Positions 1 to 4,806 of a DNA stretch of 5,550 nt are shown here, one piece after another (positions within the stretch are counted from its first letter, which is position 1; each line of letters starts with the position of its first letter). The notes under the pieces were generated by a model, which did no database searches, was not told the origin of the DNA, and worked only from the letters and a program-made list of their open reading frames with translations. The position numbers and the translations under genes were made by a program. The DNA is taken from positions 1 through 5,550 of the forward strand of contig JAICYG010000164.1 in assembly GCA_025934335.1 (NCBI GenBank), in the 5' to 3' direction. Origin of the DNA: Thermoleophilia bacterium (GTDB taxonomy: Bacteria > Actinomycetota > Thermoleophilia > Gaiellales > Gaiellaceae).

Positions 1-412
1 GACTGATCCAACGGACAACTCCGCGACCGTGACGCTCGAAGTCGGCGCGTCGACTCCGTCCCCAACGCCGCCTCCCACGCCGAAGCCGGCACACAAGGGA
101 GAAACGCTCAACGGCACCGCACGGGCGGACCGGCTCGTCGGGACGCGTTGGGCCGACGTTCTCAACGGGCGCGGCGGCAACGACCGTCTGAGCGGCCTCG
201 GCGGCAAGGACGTGCTCAGAGGCGGCGCCGGGAACGACCTCCTGATCGGCGGGGCGGCGGCGGACACGCTCCTCGGAGGCCCGGGCAACGACACGATTCG
301 CGCCCGAGATCACGTCAGGGACGTCATCGACTGCGGGACCGGGCGCGACGTCGTCTATGTCGATCGGATCGATCGCGTCGCTCGCAACTGCGAGACCGTC
401 CACCGCAGCTAG
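1..412 (+). CDS. C-terminal part of a secreted RTX-like calcium-binding repeat protein (5' truncated)
   Basis: The open frame enters from the left edge (first full codon at base 2) and ends at TAG 410-412, leaving 136 residues. The first residues (TDPTDNSATVTLEV) resemble the last strand of a DUF11/CARDB-type beta-sandwich repeat common in surface proteins. A Ser/Thr/Pro linker follows (STPSPTPPPTPKP), then glycine/aspartate nonapeptide-like repeats such as GGAGNDLLI and GGPGNDTI. The tail is DVIDCGTGRD...VARNCE, whose two cysteines could form a disulfide. Such repeats in the RTX/serralysin family bind Ca2+ in a parallel beta-roll outside the cell. The tail style is one I associate with Thermoleophilia. 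An internal GTG at 29 is in frame, but a start there would cut the beta-sandwich strand, so I treat the gene as truncated by the window. Function beyond a probable extracellular Ca2+-binding or adhesive role cannot be stated. Confidence 0.8.
   Translation, partial: TDPTDNSATVTLEVGASTPSPTPPPTPKPAHKGETLNGTARADRLVGTRWADVLNGRGGNDRLSGLGGKDVLRGGAGNDLLIGGAAADTLLGGPGNDTIRARDHVRDVIDCGTGRDVVYVDRIDRVARNCETVHRS
104..301 (+). repeat. Tandem RTX-type nonapeptide-coding repeats
   Basis: Within the first gene, roughly seven degenerate nine-codon units follow one another. Early units are weak (LNGTARADRL, VGTRWADVL). The central units are clear: GRGGNDRLS, GLGGKDVLR, GGAGNDLLI, GGAAADTLL and GGPGNDTIR, matching the GGxGxDxUx pattern. 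At DNA level the repeat shows as recurring ggcggc...gac...ctc blocks. The GGAAADTLL unit lacks the usual G-N-D core and may be a weaker calcium site. Confidence 0.75.
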
Positions 413-422
413 CCTGGGTCCA

Positions 423-1604
423 ATGAGGGACGGCATCGACCGGAGAGCGATGGTCGCGCTTTCCGGCGGTCATCTCGCCGTCGATTTCGCGTCCGGCAGC
501 GTTCCGGCGCTGATCCCCTTTCTGACCGACCGCTTCCACCTCGGCTATGCGCTCGCGGCGATGCTGCTGCTCGCCGCGACCGCGTCGTCGTCGCTCGTCC
601 AGCCGCTCTTCGGCCTCTGGTCGGACCGGCAGGGCGCGCTCTGGCTGATCCCGGGCGGCACGATCCTCGCCGCCGTGGGCGTCGGTCTCGCGGCGGTCTC
701 GCCGTTCTACCCGCTCGTCCTCGTTCTCGTGCTCGCCGGCGGCCTCGGGGTCGCCGCGTTCCACCCGGAGGGGGCCAAGTACGCCGCGTACGCGAGCGGC
801 CGGAAACGGGCGAGCGGCATGTCGTACTTCAACATCGGCGGCAATACCGGCTATGCACTCGGCGCGTTCGTGACGGGGGTCCTCGTCGCCGCGGTCGGGC
901 TCGGCGGCGGGCTGATCGCGATGGTGCCGGTCGCCGTCGTTGCGGCAGCGCTGCTCTGGTTCGCGCCGCGGCTGGGCGAGCTCGCGCGCGCGCCGGATCT
1001 CGGTGTCGACGCGCTCGGCCAGGACGACCGCCACGCGATGACCCTACTCGGCACGGTGATCGCGCTGCGGAGCGTCGCCTGGTTCACGCTCCTCGCGTTC
1101 GTCCCGCTTTGGACGGAGTCGCTCGGGCACTCCAAGGCGTACGGCAACCGACTCCTCTTCCTGATGCTGCTCGCGGGGGCGGTGGGGACGCTCGCGCTCG
1201 GGCCGGTCGCCGATCGGGTCGGGCTGCGGCGGACGCTCGTCGTCACGCAGGCGCTCGTCGCGCCGCTGATGCTCGTGTTCGTCTACGTCGGAGGCACGGC
1301 GGGCGCCGTCGCCGTCATGTTCGTCGGTGTCTGCGTCGTCGGAACGTTCGGCGTGACGATGGTGCTGAGCCAGCTGTACCTGCCGCGCCACATCGGCATG
1401 GCCTCGGGGCTGTCGGTCGGGCTTGCGATGGGCATCGGCGGCGTCGCGGCCGTCGTCCTCGGTGCAGTGGCGGACGTGGTCGACCTGAGGGCGGCGCTGA
1501 CGGTCAGCGCGATCGCCCCTGCGTTCGGCGTCTTCGTCAGCCTGCGGCTGCCGCGGCCCGCGAGCGTGCCGAGGCGCCGCCGCGAGCCGATCGCCGTCGA
1601 CTGA
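423..1604 (+). CDS. MFS transporter, fosmidomycin-resistance (Fsr)-like
   Basis: This is a 393-residue integral membrane protein with about 12 hydrophobic segments, a usual length for a major facilitator superfamily permease. Family marks are GHLAVDFASGSVPALIPF at residues 16-33, the motif-A loop GLWSDRQG at 64-71, FHPEGAK at 113-119 (typical of the Fsr-like group), and a second motif-A copy, GPVADRVGLRR, at 260-270 opening the second half. The C-terminus is a short arginine-rich cytoplasmic tail. Members are proton-driven exporters; the substrate here is unknown, and drug resistance should not be assumed. The frame is open back to 357, but that would overlap the RTX gene by 56 bases. ATG 423 lies 10 bases after the RTX stop without a clear ribosome binding site. 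ATG 450, preceded by GGAG at 442-445, is a credible alternative giving 384 residues. The gene is probably co-transcribed with the VOC gene that follows. Confidence 0.88.
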   Translation: MRDGIDRRAMVALSGGHLAVDFASGSVPALIPFLTDRFHLGYALAAMLLLAATASSSLVQPLFGLWSDRQGALWLIPGGTILAAVGVGLAAVSPFYPLVLVLVLAGGLGVAAFHPEGAKYAAYASGRKRASGMSYFNIGGNTGYALGAFVTGVLVAAVGLGGGLIAMVPVAVVAAALLWFAPRLGELARAPDLGVDALGQDDRHAMTLLGTVIALRSVAWFTLLAFVPLWTESLGHSKAYGNRLLFLMLLAGAVGTLALGPVADRVGLRRTLVVTQALVAPLMLVFVYVGGTAGAVAVMFVGVCVVGTFGVTMVLSQLYLPRHIGMASGLSVGLAMGIGGVAAVVLGAVADVVDLRAALTVSAIAPAFGVFVSLRLPRPASVPRRRREPIAVD

Positions 1605-1605
1605 C

Positions 1606-2028
1606 GTGCTCGTCGGCCTCGGCCATGTCGACCTCGTCTGCGGCGACCTGGAGCGCTCGCTCGCGTTCTACGCCGCCGTTCTCGGGCCGCTCGGCCTGCA
1701 GCCGCCGTATCTCGTGCCGGGCGAGCGCGGCGAGTCGATCCACTACCTCCGCTTCCCGCGCCCCGGCTCCGGCTCGCTCGGCCTGCGGCAGGCGGTAGAA
1801 GAGCAGGTGTTCGCGCTGTACGCGCCCGGGCTCCATCACCTCGGCCTCGCAGCGGAGGCGAGGGAGGACGTCGATGCGGCCCATGCCGCGGCCGTCGCTG
1901 CCGGCGCAGATGTTCTTCATCCGCCGCGCCCGTGGCCGCAGTACCACGCCGACTACTACGCAACGTTCTTCCTCGATCCGGACGGCTTCCGGATCGAAGT
2001 CGCCGCGAGCCGCGACGCACGGCTGTAG
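1606..2028 (+). CDS. VOC-fold protein (glyoxalase/bleomycin resistance/dioxygenase superfamily)
   Basis: This 140-residue protein spans one vicinal-oxygen-chelate unit of two beta-alpha-beta-beta-beta modules. Module one begins GHVDLVCGDLERSLAFY (residues 6-22), and module two begins at LHHLGLAA (76-83). The DPDGFRIEV signature (124-132) closes the fold. Candidate metal ligands are H7, H77 or H78, and E131, a pattern of metal-binding VOC enzymes. The protein acts in the cytoplasm, probably as a dimer. The exact reaction (isomerase, lyase, dioxygenase or small-molecule binding) cannot be told. GTG 1606 begins 1 base after the transporter stop (TGA 1602-1604) with no Shine-Dalgarno sequence, so translation is likely coupled. 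The pairing with an exporter would fit detoxification of a small molecule, but this is inference. Confidence 0.85.
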   Translation: MLVGLGHVDLVCGDLERSLAFYAAVLGPLGLQPPYLVPGERGESIHYLRFPRPGSGSLGLRQAVEEQVFALYAPGLHHLGLAAEAREDVDAAHAAAVAAGADVLHPPRPWPQYHADYYATFFLDPDGFRIEVAASRDARL

Positions 2029-2090
2029 CGGTTCTGTCGCACTTCTGTTGTGGTGGCAGCCGACGTGTCGTGCAGGCCACAGCAAAGCCA

Positions 2091-2105
2091 TGGCCGGCGC
2101 GGCCG
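2091..2105. other. GC-rich hairpin downstream of the VOC gene (possible weak terminator)
   Basis: GGCCG (2092-2096) can pair with CGGCC (2100-2104) around a 3-base loop, and a T:G pair may extend it. A second, looser pairing (GCCGG 2102-2106 with CCGGC 2123-2127) overlaps it. There is no T-tract, so this is not a classical intrinsic terminator. It lies 62 bases past the VOC stop and just before the next promoter, which suits a unit boundary. In DNA of this GC content such hairpins also arise by chance. Confidence 0.25.
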
Positions 2106-2127
2106 GTTCCCCGGGGCGGATCCCGGC

Positions 2128-2157
2128 TTGACAACCGTGGAACGCTGGTTCCACAAT
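2128..2157 (+). promoter_or_regulatory. Putative sigma70-type promoter of the IclR/corrinoid operon
   Basis: A perfect -35 hexamer TTGACA (2128-2133) is followed by an 18-base spacer and a -10 match CACAAT (2152-2157; 4 of 6 to TATAAT). It stands out in this GC-rich background. Transcription would start about 7 bases after the -10, near 2164-2165, which is the first base of the IclR start codon. The messenger would then be leaderless, consistent with the lack of any Shine-Dalgarno sequence before that ATG. Confidence 0.6.
2137..2154. promoter_or_regulatory. Perfect inverted repeat, likely operator for the IclR-family regulator
   Basis: GTGGAAC (2137-2143) and GTTCCAC (2148-2154) are exact reverse complements separated by GCTG. 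The 18-base palindrome fills most of the space between -35 and -10 and covers the first three bases of the -10 element, so a bound protein would block RNA polymerase. IclR-family operators are often short palindromes with GGAA/TTCC half-sites near their own genes, which fits autorepression. A further GGTTCC lies at 2105-2110, 42 bases (about four helical turns) upstream of the one at 2147-2152. It could be a weak auxiliary half-site. Confidence 0.6.
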
Positions 2158-2164
2158 ATGGTCG

Positions 2165-2866
2165 ATGCCGTCCGAGACCGGGACGCAGGCGATCGACCGC
2201 GCCGCCGAGTTGCTCGTGCGCGTCGTCGAGTCGCACCGGCCGCGCGCCGTCGGCGAGCTCGCCGCCGAGACCGGGCTCCCGAAGAGCACCACCTCCCGCC
2301 TTGTCGGCGCGCTCGAGCGCCGCGGGCTCGTACAGCGTGCAGGCGACCGCCGCGTCGCGCCGGGGCCCGTCCTCCTTCGCTTCGCGCACCGCGACTCGAG
2401 CACGAGCCTCCTCGAGTTGTCTGCGCCGTCGCTCCGCATCCTCTCGGAGCTCTCCGGCGAGACGATCAACCTGGGCGTCCCGACCCCGCTCGGCGTCGAG
2501 CATCTCGCGCAGGAGGAGTCCCGCCACTTCGTCGGGGGCACGAACTGGGTCGGCCGCCGCGTCCCGTACGAGACGACCGCGAACGGGAAGGTGCTGCGCG
2601 CGTTCTCGGCGCAGCGCCCCGCCGACGCCCGGCGGATCCGCGCGCAGGGCTACGCGATCGCCGTCGACGAGCTGGAGCACGGCCTCTCGGCGCTCGCCGC
2701 TCCCGTCCTCGGCGCCGACGGCGTCGCGCTCGCCGCGCTCTCGATCTCAGGCCCCACCATCCGACTGACCCGCGAGCGCATCGCCGAGCTCACGCCCGCC
2801 CTGCTCGAGCAGGCGCGGCTCGTCTCGGCGCGGCTCGGCCATCACGACCAGCGAGGTGCCGCATGA
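2165..2866 (+). CDS. IclR-family transcriptional regulator (short effector domain)
   Basis: This 233-residue DNA-binding regulator probably controls its own operon. The N-terminal winged helix-turn-helix covers about residues 7-70, with the HTH in VGELAAETGLPKSTTSRLV (29-47) and the wing near GLVQRAGDRRVAPG. A linker helix (about 80-98) leads to the IclR effector-binding domain: INLGVPTPLGVEHLA (101-115), PYETTANGKVLRAF (134-147), IRAQGYA (158-164), and the conserved end AAPVLGADGVALAALSISGP (178-197). Only about 10 residues separate F147 from I158, where most family members have roughly 30 or more. The effector domain is therefore shortened, in a part that usually helps form the ligand pocket rim. 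ATG 2165 is chosen because it coincides with the predicted transcript start; ATG 2158 is out of frame. The stop overlaps the next start as ATGA (2863-2866). IclR members often sense catabolic intermediates; the ligand here is unknown. Confidence 0.9.
   Translation: MPSETGTQAIDRAAELLVRVVESHRPRAVGELAAETGLPKSTTSRLVGALERRGLVQRAGDRRVAPGPVLLRFAHRDSSTSLLELSAPSLRILSELSGETINLGVPTPLGVEHLAQEESRHFVGGTNWVGRRVPYETTANGKVLRAFSAQRPADARRIRAQGYAIAVDELEHGLSALAAPVLGADGVALAALSISGPTIRLTRERIAELTPALLEQARLVSARLGHHDQRGAA
2853..2858 (+). promoter_or_regulatory. Ribosome binding site of the corrinoid protein gene
   Basis: GAGGTG sits 4 bases before ATG 2863 and inside the last codons of the IclR gene. It supports this start and allows the corrinoid protein to be made at a higher rate than the regulator. 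Confidence 0.55.
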
Positions 2867-3528
2867 CGCACGAAGAGATCCTCCAGGGCCTCTACGACAA
2901 CACGCTCGTCGGCAACGCCCCGGAGGTGAAGGACCTCGTCAACCAGGGCCTCGGGGACGCGCTCGAGCCGGAGAAGATGCTCTACGACGCGCTGATCCCG
3001 TCGCTCGAGGAGGTCGGCGCTCGGTTCGAGCGCGGCGACTACTTCGTGCCGGAGATGCTGATCGCGGCGCGCGCCATGCAGGGGGCGCTCGACATCCTCC
3101 GCCCGCTCCTCGCCGAGACGGGTGCGAAGCCGATCGGCACGTACGTGATGGGCACCGTCAAGGGCGACGTGCACGACATCGGCAAGAACCTCGTCAACAT
3201 CATGCTCGAGGGCGCCGGCTTCACCGTCCACGACCTGGGCGTGAACGTCGCGCCAGAGACCTTCGTCGAGAAGGTGCAGGAGCATGAGCCCGACATCGTC
3301 GGCTTCTCCGCGTTCCTGACGACGACGATGCCGATGTTCAAGGCGAACATCAACGCGCTGCAGAAGGCCGGCATCCGCGGCGACGTGATCGTCATGGTCG
3401 GCGGCGCGCCCGTGACGCAGGAGTACGCGGATGCCGTCGGCGCCGACGGTTACGCGGCGGATGCGTCGACGGCCGTGCGCCTCGCGAAGGACCTGATCGA
3501 GAAGCGCCGTTCCGCCGTCCCCGCCTGA
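2863..3528 (+). CDS. Corrinoid (B12-binding) methyl-carrier protein
   Basis: This 221-residue protein is about the usual size of stand-alone cognate corrinoid proteins such as MtaC, MtbC, MtmC and the carriers of acetogenic demethylases. Residues 1-85 form the helical cap domain (MetH B12-binding domain 1 type; note LEEVGARFERGDYFVPEMLIA around 48-68). Residues 89-215 form the Rossmann-like cobalamin domain with the base-off/His-on signature GDVHDIGKN (101-109), in which H104 is the lower cobalt ligand. S149 with TTTM (153-156) and the GGAPVTQEYA loop (180-189) line the nucleotide tail pocket. In this family cobalt cycles between Co(I) and methyl-Co(III), taking a methyl group from a substrate methyltransferase and giving it to a pterin. 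The methyl donor cannot be read from this protein. The ATG overlaps the IclR stop by 4 bases, and the stop TGA shares one base with the next ATG. Confidence 0.93.
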   Translation: MTHEEILQGLYDNTLVGNAPEVKDLVNQGLGDALEPEKMLYDALIPSLEEVGARFERGDYFVPEMLIAARAMQGALDILRPLLAETGAKPIGTYVMGTVKGDVHDIGKNLVNIMLEGAGFTVHDLGVNVAPETFVEKVQEHEPDIVGFSAFLTTTMPMFKANINALQKAGIRGDVIVMVGGAPVTQEYADAVGADGYAADASTAVRLAKDLIEKRRSAVPA

Positions 3529-3881
3529 TGCGCCCGCTCGCGCTCGTCGAGGCCGCGGTCAAGAAGCCCGTCTTCGGCTGCCAGATGTGCGGCCAGTGCG
3601 TGCTGCACTCGACCGGCATGACGTGCCCGATGAACTGCCCGAAGACCCTCCGCAACGGCCCGTGCGGCGGCGTGCGGCCGGACGGCCGCTGCGAGGTGAA
3701 GCCCGAGATGCGCTGCGTCTGGGTGAAGGCGGTCGAGCGCGCGCCGAGGACCCCGTGGGCGCACGAGATCAACGACCTACGCAAGCCGGTCGACAACCGC
3801 CTCTGGAACACGTCGTCGTGGGCGAACTACTTCACGAAGCGCGACAGGGTCGCGCCGAAGGGATGGCGTGTCGAGGCTTGA
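3528..3881 (+). CDS. metV: MetV-like cysteine-rich protein (MTHFR C-terminal domain)
   Basis: This 117-residue protein corresponds to the 'methylenetetrahydrofolate reductase C-terminal' domain, found in the MetV subunit of acetogen MetVF reductases. It has eight cysteines at 18, 21, 24, 33, 37, 46, 55 and 63, in CxxCxxC, CPMNC and GPCGGxxxDGRC contexts. These suggest one or two metal centres (Fe-S and/or Zn). The C-terminal half has no cysteines but carries conserved-looking aromatics (RLWNTSSWANYF, 91-102). In characterised MetVF enzymes MetV is needed for the active complex and probably contacts MetF and electron partners; that role here is inferred. The protein is small and carries only this domain. 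Its ATG overlaps the corrinoid stop (TGATG, 3526-3530) with no ribosome binding site, pointing to termination-reinitiation. Its 3' end overlaps metF by 14 bases. Confidence 0.85.
   Translation: MRPLALVEAAVKKPVFGCQMCGQCVLHSTGMTCPMNCPKTLRNGPCGGVRPDGRCEVKPEMRCVWVKAVERAPRTPWAHEINDLRKPVDNRLWNTSSWANYFTKRDRVAPKGWRVEA
3857..3863 (+). promoter_or_regulatory. Ribosome binding site deciding the metF GTG start
   Basis: GAAGGGA ends 4 bases before GTG 3868. The nearby ATG at 3863 is in another frame, so the purine-rich block supports GTG 3868 although it lies inside the end of the metV-like gene. Confidence 0.5.
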
Positions 3882-4806
3882 GGAGGCCGTTCGCGACGGT
3901 CGCTTTCTCGTCACGGCCGAGCTGCTGACGGTCAACACCGGCGGCCTCGACGTCGTCCGCCACCACTTCGAGCCGTACGAGGAGTGGGTCGACGCCGTCA
4001 ACGCAACGGACAACACAGCCGCCCATGCGCACGCATCGCCGCTCGCGGTCGCGATCGCGCTGAAGCAGCTCGGCATGGAACCGATCATGCAGCTCGTCTG
4101 CCGCGACCGGAACCGCATCGCGCTGCAGGCCGACATCGCCGGCGCCGCGCTGCACGGCATCGAGAACCTCTGCTGCCTCACGGGGGACGACGTCACCGCG
4201 GGCGACGAGCCCGAGGCACGGCGCGTCTTCGACCTCGACTCGATCCAGCTCGTCGCCGTTGCCGAGTCGATGCGGCAGGGGAGGTACCTCTCCGGACGCA
4301 AGCTGGACCCGCCGCCGGCGCTCTTCATCGGCGCGGTCGAGAACCCGCAGGCGCCGCCGGTCGACTACCGCGTCGACCGCGCGCTCAAGAAGGTGCGCGC
4401 CGGCGCCCGCTTCCTGCAGCTGCAGGTCGTCTACGAGCTCGAGCCGCTCGCGCGCTTCATGGCCGAGGCCGTCGAGAAGGGGCTCGCCGAGCGCGCGGCG
4501 ATCCTGCCGTCGATCTGCCTCGTCCGCTCGCCGAAGGCGTTGCGCTTCATCGACGAGAACGTGCCCGGCATCTCCGTGCCGGCCGGCGTGATCGAGCGCT
4601 GCGAGCGCGCCGCCGACCCCGAGGCCGAGTGCTTCGAGATCGCCTGCGAGCTCGCCGACGCGGCGCGGTCGCTACCGGGCGTCCGCGGCCTGCACCTGAT
4701 CAGCTTCCGCAAGGAGGCCGGCATCGCGCGCCTCTGCCGCCGCCTCGGCATCCCCACCCGCGAAGAAAGGGAGACGATTGGAAACGGTTCTCGAGTCGCC
4801 GTCTAG
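3868..4806 (+). CDS. metF: Methylenetetrahydrofolate reductase, MetF-like
   Basis: This 312-residue FAD-dependent TIM-barrel protein interconverts 5,10-methylene-THF and 5-methyl-THF. The family's usual length is about 290-310. Visible marks are the first strand FLVTAELLTVN (13-23), where E18 matches the catalytic acid (E28 of E. coli MetF), NATDN (45-49), the LTGDD motif (104-108; the LRGD-equivalent flavin/folate contact), and FLQLQVVYE (182-190), where Q186 matches folate-binding Q183. The closing strand HLISFRKE lies near 275-282. The N-terminal FFPP motif of the NADH-dependent E. coli enzyme is absent, as in MetF proteins that work with MetV. The direct neighbour upstream is the metV-like gene (14-base overlap), which implies a MetVF-type complex; the electron donor or acceptor is not evident. 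GTG 3868 is favoured by a ribosome binding site. The 3' end overlaps the methyltransferase start by 29 bases. Confidence 0.93.
   Translation: MSRLEEAVRDGRFLVTAELLTVNTGGLDVVRHHFEPYEEWVDAVNATDNTAAHAHASPLAVAIALKQLGMEPIMQLVCRDRNRIALQADIAGAALHGIENLCCLTGDDVTAGDEPEARRVFDLDSIQLVAVAESMRQGRYLSGRKLDPPPALFIGAVENPQAPPVDYRVDRALKKVRAGARFLQLQVVYELEPLARFMAEAVEKGLAERAAILPSICLVRSPKALRFIDENVPGISVPAGVIERCERAADPEAECFEIACELADAARSLPGVRGLHLISFRKEAGIARLCRRLGIPTREERETIGNGSRVAV
4766..4773 (+). promoter_or_regulatory. Ribosome binding site deciding the TTG start of the methyltransferase
   Basis: AAAGGGAG is placed 4 bases before TTG 4778, the same spacing seen at 2863 and 3868. No ATG or GTG in this frame lies between here and the conserved GERINPTG motif, so the rare TTG is the best start. 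Confidence 0.55.

Noticed and set aside
357..422. N-terminal extension of the transporter from ATG 357
   Set aside because: It would overlap the RTX gene by 56 bases, and the extra residues do not look like the family N-terminus.
2102..2127. Second GC-rich inverted repeat (GCCGG...CCGGC) as a terminator
   Set aside because: Only five end pairs match, with an interrupted middle and no T-tract; expected by chance at this GC content.
2029..2164. Possible cobalamin riboswitch before the B12-dependent operon
   Set aside because: I looked for the conserved B12-box (GCCAGGAGACCTGCC-like) and found nothing similar; the 136 bases are also short for the full aptamer, and the predicted promoter lies downstream of most of it.
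1283..2680. Long open frame on the minus strand (465 codons)
   Set aside because: It runs antisense to the transporter, VOC and IclR genes, is low-complexity and Arg/Ala-rich, and matches no family I recognise; typical of GC-rich DNA.
2050..2862. Long open frame upstream of and in frame with the corrinoid protein start
   Set aside because: The translation is arginine/proline-rich shadow sequence across the IclR gene. The conserved corrinoid protein begins at ATG 2863 with a ribosome binding site.
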